A DNA stretch of 64,000 nucleotides from JAKAXG01 sp035702985 (GTDB lineage: Bacteria > Actinomycetota > Acidimicrobiia > Acidimicrobiales > Palsa-688), in NCBI GenBank assembly GCA_035702985.1, contig DASSZD010000067.1, positions 12,237-76,236 on the forward strand. The letters run 5' to 3'. The notes under the pieces are model-generated. The model ran no database searches. It was not told the DNA's origin and saw only the letters and a program-made list of their open reading frames with translations. Position numbers and translations under genes: made by a program. Below are positions 8,836-18,928 of the stretch, one piece after another (position 1 is the stretch's first letter; each line of letters starts with the position of its first letter).

Positions 8836-10202
8836 GAGCGGGACGGCAGGTCGACGGTCACGGCCGTGGGGCCGCCCGCAGGGCTGGCGATGCTGAGGTG
8901 CCCGTCCACGGCGCCCACCCGGTCCGACAGTCCGGCCAGGCCGCTCGAGGAGGACCCGTCCCGGCTGACCGCCGCCCCGCCCCGCCCGTTGTCCCGGACC
9001 ACGATCCGCAACCAGGGCCCGTGCTGGGCGCAGCTGAGGGAGGCTCGGGACGCCTGGGCGTGCTGGGCCACGTTGGCCAGCAGCTCGGCCGCGCAGAAGT
9101 AGCTGATGGCCTCGATGGCGGGGGTCGGTCGGGTCCGGATCGACACCGCCACCTCGGTGGGCACCGGGCTGCGGGCAGCCAGGGTGGCCAGGGCGTTCTC
9201 CAGGCCGGTGTCGAGCGAGGGCGGGTGTATGCCCCGGGCCAGATCGCGCAGGTCGGTGATGGCCTCCTTGGCGCCGCGGTGGGCCTCGTCGACCAGGCGC
9301 CGGACGTCGTCGATGTCGACGGTCCGGTCGGCCGCGGCCAGATCATCGAGCTTCTCCTTGGCGTGGCCGAGCCGCATGGCCAGCGCCACCAGCTGGGCCT
9401 GGGTGCCGTCGTGGAGGTTGCGTTCGATCCGGCGCAGAGTTTCGGTGGCGGCGTCGAGGGTCTTCGATCTGGACTCCTCCAGGCTCCTGACCCGCGAGGA
9501 GGCGGCGTCGGGCCCGAGGAGGAGGTGCATCAACCGCCGGTCCAGGTGCACGACCAGCCTCATCGTCCACGGGGCGACGAGGAGCAGGGCCATCCCGATT
9601 ACGAACACCCCGACCCGGGTGGCGAAGCCGGGCGTGGGGCCCCCGACGGGGCCGTGCAGCCGGATGATCGATCCGAACCTGGCGGTGGCGGTACTGCCGG
9701 TCAGCGGTGATGCGATCCCGGACAACGCTTCGACCCAGATGCTCAGCCCGAACCACACGCCGAAGATGGTCAGGGGGACCTTGGCCACGAAGTAGCCCAC
9801 CGCCCGCCAGGCGGCCCGGTCCCCGAGGGAGGACCGCAGCCATCCGAACAGCCCCGGCCGGGCGGCGAACGGCTGCGGCTCGGGGATCTGCTCGTCCAGG
9901 ACCTGCCGGGCCAGCGCCCGCTGCCAACGGCCCAGGCCCCGGGCGCCGCGCAGGCCGCCGGCGAGGATCAGGACCCCCACGAACACGACCGTGAGCGCCA
10001 GCCCGATCGTTCCCAGCGCGACCAGGGCGACGACCGCCGATGCGGCCAGCGCGGAACTGGCCAGGAAGAACCCCAGCTCGGCCCAGCTGCGCCGGCGGAA
10101 CGGTTCCCGGCTGATCGTCCGGGCCAGGCGGCTGGCCTGTTCGATCCAGTCCGGCGGGATCTGAATTTCCACCCAGCCCTCCTCGGTGCTGGTCTGGTTC
10201 AA
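8832..10202 (-). CDS. Membrane histidine kinase, HisKA_3 type, with putative sensor domain
   Basis: The 456-residue protein has a membrane-embedded N-terminal sensor region with hydrophobic segments around residues 45-95 and 130-215. A HisKA_3 dimerisation/phosphoacceptor helix follows (ERNLHDGTQAQLVALAMRLG, His near residue 262), then a HATPase domain with N-box ELLANVAQHAQAS and G1 motif VRDNGRGG. This architecture is the NarX/DesK-like class common in actinobacteria. The start codon is TTG and overlaps the permease stop as TTGA; its own stop overlaps the regulator start. Sensor and regulator are therefore cotranslated with the transporter. Confidence 0.92.
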   Translation of the reverse strand: MNQTSTEEGWVEIQIPPDWIEQASRLARTISREPFRRRSWAELGFFLASSALAASAVVALVALGTIGLALTVVFVGVLILAGGLRGARGLGRWQRALARQVLDEQIPEPQPFAARPGLFGWLRSSLGDRAAWRAVGYFVAKVPLTIFGVWFGLSIWVEALSGIASPLTGSTATARFGSIIRLHGPVGGPTPGFATRVGVFVIGMALLLVAPWTMRLVVHLDRRLMHLLLGPDAASSRVRSLEESRSKTLDAATETLRRIERNLHDGTQAQLVALAMRLGHAKEKLDDLAAADRTVDIDDVRRLVDEAHRGAKEAITDLRDLARGIHPPSLDTGLENALATLAARSPVPTEVAVSIRTRPTPAIEAISYFCAAELLANVAQHAQASRASLSCAQHGPWLRIVVRDNGRGGAAVSRDGSSSSGLAGLSDRVGAVDGHLSIASPAGGPTAVTVDLPSRS

Positions 10203-11014
10203 GCGTCTCGCTTCAAGAACAGCGCGGCGCCGGCGGCGACGACGACCGCCGCGTAGACCACCATCAACAGCAAGCCTACGACAGGCGAGAGCGGCCGGAT
10301 GATCCCTCCCGGCCCGACGTGAACGGTGGCCATCACCGAGTTGGTGAGGATCTGGGTCGGCAGGTAGCGGACGTCGGGCTCGGATATGCCGTGCATCACG
10401 AGCGGCAGCACGAACACCACACCGACGAAGGCGGCGATGGCGGCGGCGGTGCTGCGGAATATCAGCCCGAACCCGAACGACATGAGGGCGAGGAGGGCGA
10501 TGAACAGGCCGCTCATCAACACCGCCCGCAGGGCGCCGGGCGATCCAAGGGCCGCCGACGGGGCCCCGCCGCCGGAGAGGACGGCCTCGCCGAGGAAGAA
10601 GGACACGAAGCTCAGCAGCTCGCAGAAGACCACCATGGCCGCGGTGGTGACGCCGATCTTGGCGGCCAGGAGGACGGGCCGGCGGGGGGTGGCGGCCAGC
10701 GTGGTGCGGACGGTGCCGCTCGAGTATTCGCCGGTGATGAGCAGCGCCCCGAACACGCCGCCGCTGAGGGCGGCCACGATCAGCCCGGTGAGCGCCGCCT
10801 GGGTCGGGTCGAAGCCGAGGTAGTAGTCCGGGCCGTGGTGCAGGGCGGCGTTGGTCACCAGCCCTGTCACCAGCAGACCCACGGCCACGGTGAAACCGAG
10901 GGTTATCGCCGTCGAGCGCAGGGTCAGCATCTTGGCCACTTCGGCTCGGGCCACGTGCTTCACCCGGTAGTGCCCCAGCGGGGCGGTCTGGATGGCCTGG
11001 GTCATCTCTGTCAC
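10199..11014 (-). CDS. ABC-2 type transporter permease
   Basis: The 271-residue protein has about six hydrophobic segments and the ABC-2 permease signature around residues 90-105 (LLITGEYSSGTVRTTL, followed by ATPRRP), which couples to the ATPase. It ends with LKRDA. It overlaps the ATPase stop and the kinase start by 4 bp each. Together with the ATPase it would export a small molecule, peptide or lipid; the substrate cannot be told from sequence. Similar exporter/two-component sets often respond to cell-envelope stress or antibiotics. Confidence 0.9.
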   Translation of the reverse strand: MTEMTQAIQTAPLGHYRVKHVARAEVAKMLTLRSTAITLGFTVAVGLLVTGLVTNAALHHGPDYYLGFDPTQAALTGLIVAALSGGVFGALLITGEYSSGTVRTTLAATPRRPVLLAAKIGVTTAAMVVFCELLSFVSFFLGEAVLSGGGAPSAALGSPGALRAVLMSGLFIALLALMSFGFGLIFRSTAAAIAAFVGVVFVLPLVMHGISEPDVRYLPTQILTNSVMATVHVGPGGIIRPLSPVVGLLLMVVYAAVVVAAGAALFLKRDA

Positions 11015-11949
11015 TCCTTCTCGGCCGGCGCCGCGGCGGCAGCCATCGTCGACGGTCGGTACTCCACCTCGTCTGCGGTCAGTTCCATGAAGGCGTCCTC
11101 CAGGGACGCCGATATCGGCGTCAGCTCGTGCACCCGCAGGCCTTCGCGGGCGGCCAGGTCACCGATCCCCGAGGCCGGCATCCCCTCCACGCTCAGAGAT
11201 CCGCCGTCATCGTCGACCACCTTGGCCCCGGCTGCACTCAGGGCCACGATGAACTCGGCCCGATCCGGGGTGACCAGCTTGACGGCCCCCCGGCCGCTTC
11301 TGCTCACGAAGTCGGCGACGCTGGTCTCGGCGATCAGCCGGCCCCGCCCGATCACCACCAGCCGGTCAGCGGTCAGCGACATCTCGCTGATCAGGTGGCT
11401 GGACACGAACACGGTGCGACCCTCGGCGGCCAGCGCCCGGAGGAAGTTGCGGACCCAGCGGATGCCCTCCGGGTCCAGGCCGTTCACCGGTTCGTCGAAG
11501 AGCAGCACCCCCGGATCGCCGAGCAGCGTGGCTGCAATTCCGAGGCGCTGGCTCATGCCCAGCGAGAACTTCCCGGCCCGGCGGTTGGCGACGGTGGTCA
11601 ACCCGACCTGGTCCAGGACCTCATCCACCCGGCTCAGCGGGATGTCGTTGGTGAGGGCCAGCCACCGCAGATGGTTGCGGGCGGTGCGAGCCGGGTGGAA
11701 GGCCTTGGCGTCGAGGAGGCCGCCCACCTCCCGTACCGGCCAGGGCAGATCCCGGTAGGGCCGGCCGTCGATGAGAGCCGACCCCGAATCCGGGGCGTCG
11801 AGGCCCATGATCATGCGCATCGTCGTCGACTTGCCCGACCCGTTCGGGCCGAGGAACCCGGTGACCACGCCGGGCGGTACCTCGAAGGTCAGGTTGTCCA
11901 CCGCGGTGGTGGCGCCGTAACGCTTGGTCAGTGAGTGTGCCGTTATCAC
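11011..11949 (-). CDS. ABC transporter ATP-binding protein
   Basis: The 312-residue ATPase begins VITAHSLTKRYG and contains Walker A (GPNGSGKST), the signature LGMSQRLGIAATLLG, Walker B (VLLFDEPVNGLDP) and an H-loop (FVSSHLISE). The C-terminal 80 residues are the extension usual for DrrA/CcmA-type exporters. I chose GTG 11949 rather than the GTG at 12024: the ABC domain starts there and TACCGT ends 7 nt upstream. It is the first gene of the operon ATPase-permease-kinase-regulator. Confidence 0.93.
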   Translation of the reverse strand: MITAHSLTKRYGATTAVDNLTFEVPPGVVTGFLGPNGSGKSTTMRMIMGLDAPDSGSALIDGRPYRDLPWPVREVGGLLDAKAFHPARTARNHLRWLALTNDIPLSRVDEVLDQVGLTTVANRRAGKFSLGMSQRLGIAATLLGDPGVLLFDEPVNGLDPEGIRWVRNFLRALAAEGRTVFVSSHLISEMSLTADRLVVIGRGRLIAETSVADFVSRSGRGAVKLVTPDRAEFIVALSAAGAKVVDDDGGSLSVEGMPASGIGDLAAREGLRVHELTPISASLEDAFMELTADEVEYRPSTMAAAAAPAEKE

Positions 11950-11956
11950 GCCACTG

Positions 11957-11962
11957 ACGGTA
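11957..11962 (-). promoter_or_regulatory. -10 box of the leaderless ABC/two-component operon
   Basis: TACCGT on the minus strand ends 7 nt before the GTG at 11947-11949, consistent with initiation at the start codon of the ATPase gene. No convincing -35 is visible. Confidence 0.45.
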
Positions 11963-12106
11963 AGGTGCCGGACGGCTGGGGAAAATACGGCCCGTCGGCG
12001 TCTTGGGGCTCGGGTTAACCCCACCCGGACATGGGGATAACCGGACCGCCCCGGGGAGCGGCGCCGGCCCGGGGCATGCCCGAACGGAGGGTACCTCCCC
12101 AGCCCG

Positions 12107-12973
12107 GTGATTCAGGCGGTCACCATGGGATATGTGAATGGTGTGGATGACCTGACGCTCGACATGAAGGGCAGGAGGGTGGTCGTGACCGGCGCCTCCT
12201 CGGGTATCGGAGCCGGCCTGGCCGAGGAGTTCGCCCGCCGGGGGGCCGTGGTCGGGTTGTGCGCCCGTCGGCCCGACCGGTTGGCGGAGGTGCTCGAACG
12301 GTGCCGGGCCCACAGCCCCCGGTCCCGTATGTGGGTGGCGGACCTGGCGGAGCCGGGGGCGCCCGAGTCGCTGGCCTCCACCGCCCTGTCCGAGCTGGGA
12401 GAGGTCGACGTGCTGGTCAACAACGCCGGCATGCCCAAGCGCCGCCACGTCACCCGCCTCGACGGCGACACCCTCGAGGCGGTGATGAGGGTCAACTTCC
12501 TGGCCCCGGCCCGTCTCACCCTGGCCCTCCTGCCCAGCCTGATGCGCCGGGGTGGGGGCCGGGTCGTCAACGTGTCCTCGGTGGCGGCCACGCTGAGCTC
12601 CCCCAACGAGAGCGCCTACGACGCCTCCAAGGCCGCCCTGTCGGTGTTCTCCGAGGCCATGGCCATCGACCTGTGGAATCAGGGGGTCAAGGTGATGGTC
12701 GTCTATCCGGGGCTGGTGGACACCGAGTTGCTCCAGGCCCCTGACAACGACCCGGTGGTGGACTCCCCGGCCGAGCCCGTACCGGTGTCGGAGGTGGTCG
12801 GCGCCGTGTTCGAGGGCTTGTCGCGCGGCGCCGCCCAGGTGTACGTCCCCGGGTTCTTCGAGGAGCTGGCCGCCGGCAAGGCGGCCAACGTGTCCGGCTT
12901 CCTCGCCGGGGCCGCCGCGTTCGTGGCGTCGCAGTCCACCCCGCAGCCCGCCCCCACCCCGGTCACCGCCTGA
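12107..12973 (+). CDS. Short-chain dehydrogenase/reductase
   Basis: This classical SDR of about 288 residues has the Rossmann motif TGASSGIGAG (residue 28 on), NNAG (VLVNNAGMPK), the catalytic serine in VNVSSVAAT and the YxxxK pair in YDASK near residue 170. It probably oxidises or reduces an alcohol/ketone of a lipid or small metabolite with NAD(P); the substrate is not predictable. The start is uncertain: GTG 12107, ATG 12125 and ATG 12164 (MKGRRVVVTG) are all in frame. It is divergent from the ABC operon and convergent with the ParA gene. Confidence 0.9.
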   Translation: MIQAVTMGYVNGVDDLTLDMKGRRVVVTGASSGIGAGLAEEFARRGAVVGLCARRPDRLAEVLERCRAHSPRSRMWVADLAEPGAPESLASTALSELGEVDVLVNNAGMPKRRHVTRLDGDTLEAVMRVNFLAPARLTLALLPSLMRRGGGRVVNVSSVAATLSSPNESAYDASKAALSVFSEAMAIDLWNQGVKVMVVYPGLVDTELLQAPDNDPVVDSPAEPVPVSEVVGAVFEGLSRGAAQVYVPGFFEELAAGKAANVSGFLAGAAAFVASQSTPQPAPTPVTA

Positions 12974-12992
12974 TGGGCGACCGGCTGGCCGG

Positions 12993-13739
12993 TCACAGCC
13001 CCAACCGGTCCCGGGTCTCCTGCCACAGGCGGGCGTAGGCCCGGGCCGCCGCGCTGCGGGGCGCGAACATCTGGAGCGGCTCCCGCTGGCCGCCCATCCG
13101 CTCCACGTCGGCCGCGGCCGGGATGGCGGCGGCCACGATGCCGGCGTAGACGGCCGGGAGCTGGTCGACCAGGTCCCGGTGGAGCCGCTTGCGCCGGTCG
13201 ACCATGGAGAAGAACGCCACGATCTCGGGGCGGGCCACCACGTTGGCGTTGACGAACTCCAGGAGCTGCTCGAAGGTGCGCACCGACAGGACGGAGGGGA
13301 TCATGGGCACCAGCAGGGCGTCGGCCGCCTCGAACACGCTCTCCGACACCAGCGAGATGGACGGGGGGCAGTCCAGGATGACCAGGTCGTAGGCGTCGGC
13401 GAGCGGTGTCAGGATCCGGGTCAGCCTGGCGGTGGGCCGCTTGGTGGCGTCGAGAACCAGGTCCATGTGCCGGTAGGAGAAGTCCGACGGCAGCAGGTCC
13501 AGACCCTCGATATCTGTGCCCTTCAGCAACCCGGCGACCTCCGACCGGCCCCTGACCAGCTTGGCCGCCCCGCCGCGCACCTTCGGCCTGATCCTGAACA
13601 GGAACGTGGCCGAACCCTGGGGATCGAGGTCCCACAGCAGCGTGCGCAGCCCGTCTCCGGCGGCCAGGGCCGCCAGGTTGACCGCGGCGGAGGTCTTGCC
13701 CACGCCGCCTTTGATGTTGTACGTCGCCGCGACCTTCAC
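12993..13739 (-). CDS. ParA/MinD-family ATPase
   Basis: The 248-residue protein carries the deviant Walker A KGGVGKT with signature lysine (residues 10-16), the A' motif LLWDLDPQGSAT and the B motif VILDCPPSIS. There is no N-terminal helix-turn-helix, as in small ParA-like cargo-positioning ATPases. No parB or parS-like sequence is adjacent, so chromosome partitioning is not indicated. Its GTG start overlaps the stop of the upstream CHAD-domain gene by 4 bp (GTGA), so the two are translationally coupled. CHAD proteins bind polyphosphate granules in bacteria studied so far. A role in placing such granules is inference. Confidence 0.9.
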   Translation of the reverse strand: MKVAATYNIKGGVGKTSAAVNLAALAAGDGLRTLLWDLDPQGSATFLFRIRPKVRGGAAKLVRGRSEVAGLLKGTDIEGLDLLPSDFSYRHMDLVLDATKRPTARLTRILTPLADAYDLVILDCPPSISLVSESVFEAADALLVPMIPSVLSVRTFEQLLEFVNANVVARPEIVAFFSMVDRRKRLHRDLVDQLPAVYAGIVAAAIPAAADVERMGGQREPLQMFAPRSAAARAYARLWQETRDRLGL

Positions 13740-15310
13740 CGGTGCCGCCGGGTCGGGCCGAAGGTGTCGCGCACCGCGTCGCGGGTGGAGGGCCGGGTGA
13801 AGTCGGCGAACCGGGCGGCGAAGGACGCCCGGGCCTGACGCTGGCTGGCGCTCAACCCGTCGAGGACGAACCCGAGGGCGATGAGCGAGTCGGTGCCGCC
13901 GGGGGCCGACGCCAGCTCCGGCCCGAGTCCGCGCAGCTCCGCCACCTGGATCTCGTCGTCCTGGAAGTGGCCCAGTACCTCCTGGAGACCTTTCAGGCCG
14001 GCGACCAGGGGCTTCACCCGCTTGGCCGGCCACATGCCCCCGAACAGCTCCAGCAGGTAGCGCAACTCCTTGCCCCGTTTGCGCAGATCGTGGAGCGCCG
14101 GCGGAGGCGAGGAGTCGTCTATGGCCGATCCCATCTTCACCATCGACCGGTACACCGACAGGATCCGGCCCGCTGCCAATTCCCCCACCGGGTGCCCGGC
14201 GGCCGGGCCGCCCACCGACCCGTCGCCGCCGATCACCTGCCTCCAGTCCTCCCACGCCTGCCCGAACCGGCGGCTGCGCAGCTGGCGGCGCATGGCCGAA
14301 TACGCCTCCGCCCGGTGGCGCCGGAGCAGTTGTTCCAGCGGGTCGAGGTCGGCGGCCATCCCGGCCGGTACCGGGGCGGTCATCGCCGGCCAGTCGTGCA
14401 GCAGGACATCCAGGTCCCGGGTGGGGCCGGTGACCTCCTGGATCCAGCGCAGATCGACCCGGGACCGTTGAGCGGCCCCGGGCTCCAGCACGCCACGCAT
14501 CTCCTTCAGCACGGACCGGGTGCGGCGGACGGCGACCCGCAGATCGTGCAGGAACTCCGGGTCCAGGTCGTCGATGGTTCCGGCCAGGTTGGCGTCGACC
14601 ACCTCGGCCAGCCGCCGGCACACGGCCAGCATGGCCGGACCGGCCGGCATGGCCGGATCGAGCCGCACCCTGACCTCCGACGACACCCCCCGGGGGTCGA
14701 GCCCGGCGGCGGTCATGACCTCGTCGGCCAGGGAGCCGTCGGCCCTGGTCAGGCCGCCTCGGCCGGTGAGGAGGGCGGTCACCCGGGCGAAGTCCCGGTC
14801 ATAGCCCAGCACCGGGACCACCCGCAGCCGGGGCGCCAGCCGGATCTCCGTGCCGCCGGCCGTCACCCGGGTGTCCTCGTGGACCAGCCGCACCACCGTC
14901 TTGGCGTCGCGGTTGCAGACGCTGAGCGGCTGGGTCCGGGCCCGGACCCGGACCAGGGGCAGCAGGGCCCGTTCGTCGAGCACCGGTTCCAGGAGGCGGC
15001 GGGCCGGGCCGTCGGTCAGCTCCGACACGAGTATCCGGTCCCGCCGGCCGGGGCGGGCGGTGCCGCTGAACCGGCCCTCCGGTGGGCATTCGAGGGTCAG
15101 GGGCGCCGGGCTGCTGGCCCCGCCCCGGACGTCGCGCCACGCCGTCCATCCCCGCTCCCGGAGCCGGCCGTCGAAGCTGTCCAGGAGGATGCGCTCGCAG
15201 GAGCGGGGCGGGGCGGCGTGGACCGGCATGGACCGGCCCAGCAGCCGTGTCACGCCTTCCATGTCCGCGTCGGAGGACAGGGCCAGTTCGACCGGGACGG
15301 GCTGGGGCAC
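13736..15310 (-). CDS. CYTH-like/CHAD domain protein
   Basis: The 524-residue protein has an N-terminal CYTH-like region (about 5-210; ERILLDSFDGRLRERGW resembles the usual strand, but several acidic catalytic residues are hard to place) and a CHAD domain of long helices (about 235-510). CHAD hallmarks are two conserved histidine helices, EFLHDLRVAVRRTRSVLKEM and ALHDLRKRGKELRYLLELFG. CHAD domains bind inorganic polyphosphate and are found on polyphosphate granules; CYTH enzymes act on triphosphates. It lies 48 bp downstream of the acyl-CoA synthetase and is coupled to ParA. Confidence 0.88.
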   Translation of the reverse strand: MPQPVPVELALSSDADMEGVTRLLGRSMPVHAAPPRSCERILLDSFDGRLRERGWTAWRDVRGGASSPAPLTLECPPEGRFSGTARPGRRDRILVSELTDGPARRLLEPVLDERALLPLVRVRARTQPLSVCNRDAKTVVRLVHEDTRVTAGGTEIRLAPRLRVVPVLGYDRDFARVTALLTGRGGLTRADGSLADEVMTAAGLDPRGVSSEVRVRLDPAMPAGPAMLAVCRRLAEVVDANLAGTIDDLDPEFLHDLRVAVRRTRSVLKEMRGVLEPGAAQRSRVDLRWIQEVTGPTRDLDVLLHDWPAMTAPVPAGMAADLDPLEQLLRRHRAEAYSAMRRQLRSRRFGQAWEDWRQVIGGDGSVGGPAAGHPVGELAAGRILSVYRSMVKMGSAIDDSSPPPALHDLRKRGKELRYLLELFGGMWPAKRVKPLVAGLKGLQEVLGHFQDDEIQVAELRGLGPELASAPGGTDSLIALGFVLDGLSASQRQARASFAARFADFTRPSTRDAVRDTFGPTRRHR

Positions 15311-15358
15311 CGGCCGATTCTTTCAGAGCCGGCGTCGCAACCGGCGGCCGGGTGGCGC

Positions 15359-16918
<1,560 letters not shown>

Positions 16919-16937
16919 GCGGGATCTCCCTGGCTGG

Positions 16938-17513
16938 TCAGGACTGGGGTGGGGTCGGGGCGGCCGGCCGGTTGACGGCGCGGGCCGGGGTGTGGCGCAC
17001 GTCGCCGTCGCCCAGGGCCCTGGTCCACGCCGCGAATTCGAGCAGGATCCCGTCCGGGTCGAAGAAGTAGATGGACCGGACAAAGGTCCCGCCGTGCGGC
17101 TCCCTGGACACTCCGAACTCGCTGTCGTCGTGGTTCATGATGTCCGCCGCCTCGATGCCCTTGGCCCTCAACTTGTCCAGGTACCGGTCCATCAGGTCGG
17201 CCGGGACGTTGAACGCCACGTGGTTCATGGAGCCGATGGCGGTGACCAGGTCCCCGTCGGCAGGCAGCCCACGCGGCGAGGCCACCCCCGGCGCCGGTTC
17301 CGGGGCGTCGGGAAACCAGAAGAACGCCAGGCAGTCGCCGTTGCCGACGTCGAAGAAGAAGTGCTGGCCCATGCCGAAGGGCAGCTCGATGGTCTTGACG
17401 AGCGGCATGCCGAGCAGGTTGGAGTAGAAGTCGACGGTCCGCTCCATGTCCCGGCAGACCAGGGCCAGGTGGTTGATGCCCTGCAGTTGGAACTCGGTGT
17501 TCTGCCTTGCCAT
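16938..17513 (-). CDS. VOC (glyoxalase/dioxygenase superfamily) protein
   Basis: The 191-residue protein has two beta-alpha-beta-beta-beta modules of the vicinal oxygen chelate fold: INHLALVCRDMERTVDFYSN at the N-terminus and MNHVAFNVPADLMDRYLDKL in the second half. Likely metal ligands are His in each and Glu in FDPDGILLEF. It could be an extradiol dioxygenase-like or lyase-type enzyme; the reaction cannot be assigned. It is followed by an acyl-CoA synthetase in the same orientation. TAACCT about 30 nt upstream and GGGGGGAA before the ATG give it a conventional leader. Confidence 0.87.
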   Translation of the reverse strand: MARQNTEFQLQGINHLALVCRDMERTVDFYSNLLGMPLVKTIELPFGMGQHFFFDVGNGDCLAFFWFPDAPEPAPGVASPRGLPADGDLVTAIGSMNHVAFNVPADLMDRYLDKLRAKGIEAADIMNHDDSEFGVSREPHGGTFVRSIYFFDPDGILLEFAAWTRALGDGDVRHTPARAVNRPAAPTPPQS

Positions 17514-17546
17514 CCGTTCCCCCCGTGTGCGGCCTGCCGTTCCAGG

Positions 17547-18830
17547 TTACGACCGGGGCCGGATGACGTCGACACCGGCGTAGGGCACCAGCGCTTCGGG
17601 CAGGCGGACCGAACCGTCGGCCTGCAGCCCGTGCTCCACCAGCGCCGCCCACACCCGGGGGGTGGCCAGCCCGGATCCGTTGAGGGCGTGCACGAACTCC
17701 ACCCCGCCGGCGTCCCGGCGGAACCGGATCTGGCCCCGGCGGGACTGGAAATCGGTGACCAGGCTGATGGACGACACCTCCAGCCAGCGGTCCACGCCGG
17801 GCGAGTACACCTCCAGGTCGTAGACCCGGGCGGCGGCGAAGGTGAGGTCCCCGGTGCACAGCTCCACCACCCGGTACGGCAGCCCGAGCATCTCCAGAGG
17901 TCGGGCCGCGTCGGCGACCAGCGCCTGGAACTCCTTCTCCCCGTCCTCGGGGCGGCACAGCTTGACCAGCTCCACCTTGTGGAACTCGTGCAGGCGCTGC
18001 AGGCCCCTGGTCTCCTTGCCCGCCGCCCCCGCCTCCCGGCGCCAGCACACCGTGTAGGCCATGTACCGCCGGGTCAGGTCGGCCTCGGCCAGGATCTCGC
18101 CCTGGTGCATGCCCATGAGGGCGACCTCGCCGGTCGGGATCAGCCACAGCTCGTCGTCGCGCAGGCGGTAGGCCTGGGTGTCGAACTTGGTCAGGTGCCC
18201 GGTCCGGGAGATGACCTCGGTGCGCACCATGTGGGGTGGGATGATCTCCTCGTAGCTGTCGCGGTGGATGTCCAGCGCCATGGAGGCGAGCCCCCGCAGC
18301 AGGCGGGCCCCGTCCCCTTTGACCACCGCGAACATGGCCCCGCTGAGCTTGGCCGCCCGCTCCGGATCCAGGATGCCCAGCCTCTCGCCTATGTCCCAGT
18401 GGGGCTGCCACTCCCGGCCGGTGTAGTCCGCCGGGTCGTATCCGACGGTCCGCACCACGACGTTGTCCTCCTCACCGGCGCCGTCGGGCACGTCGTCAGC
18501 GGGCAGGTTCGGCAGGCGCAGCACCACGTCCTCGAGGTCGTCCTCGACCTGCCTGAGGCCCGCTTCCAGCTCCTCCAGCCGGCTCTTGAGGCTGCCCATC
18601 CGGGCCCGCAGGTCGTTGGCCTCGTCGCGCTGCCCCTCCCGCATCAGGGCCCCGATGCGGGCCGCCCCGGAGTTCATCTCCTGGCGGGCGGCGTCGACCA
18701 TCTGCACCTGCTGACGCCGCTCGGCCGCCAGGCGGCGGGCCTCCTCGGGTAGCGCCGGGTCGACGCCCTTGCGGGCCAGGCGGCGGGCGGTCGCCTCGAA
18801 GTCGTCGAGCAGGAGCCTGGTATCGATCAT
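17547..18830 (-). CDS. serS: Seryl-tRNA synthetase
   Basis: The 427-residue class II synthetase charges tRNA-Ser and tRNA-Sec. Residues 30-105 form the antiparallel coiled coil that contacts the tRNA long arm (Arg/Glu-rich helices around RRQQVQMVDAARQEM). The catalytic core shows motif 2 (CWRREAGAAGKETRGLQRLHEFHKVE) and motif 3 toward the C-terminus (LNGSGLATPRVWAALVEHG). The ATG at 18830 begins MIDTRLLLDDF. TAGGCT (18840-18845) ends 9 nt upstream, so the leader is at most a few nucleotides. It is divergent from a GT2 gene. Confidence 0.97.
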   Translation of the reverse strand: MIDTRLLLDDFEATARRLARKGVDPALPEEARRLAAERRQQVQMVDAARQEMNSGAARIGALMREGQRDEANDLRARMGSLKSRLEELEAGLRQVEDDLEDVVLRLPNLPADDVPDGAGEEDNVVVRTVGYDPADYTGREWQPHWDIGERLGILDPERAAKLSGAMFAVVKGDGARLLRGLASMALDIHRDSYEEIIPPHMVRTEVISRTGHLTKFDTQAYRLRDDELWLIPTGEVALMGMHQGEILAEADLTRRYMAYTVCWRREAGAAGKETRGLQRLHEFHKVELVKLCRPEDGEKEFQALVADAARPLEMLGLPYRVVELCTGDLTFAAARVYDLEVYSPGVDRWLEVSSISLVTDFQSRRGQIRFRRDAGGVEFVHALNGSGLATPRVWAALVEHGLQADGSVRLPEALVPYAGVDVIRPRS

Positions 18831-18915
18831 GCCGGACGGAGCCTACACAGGCGTCGCGCCTGTCCCCTGCGGTGCCAGCCCGGTTCCCAGGGCCCGCGCC
18901 GGAGGCGGGAGCCAA

Positions 18916-18921
18916 TACTCT
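18916..18921 (+). promoter_or_regulatory. -10 box of leaderless GT2 gene
   Basis: TACTCT ends 7 nt before GTG 18929. This favours that GTG as the start over an upstream in-frame start at 18872. Confidence 0.5.
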
Positions 18922-18928
18922 GCTGGCC

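Noticed and set aside
12950..12995. parS or a ParB gene near the ParA-like gene
   Set aside because: No parS-like palindrome or ParB-like frame was seen on either side; the neighbours are an SDR and the CHAD gene.
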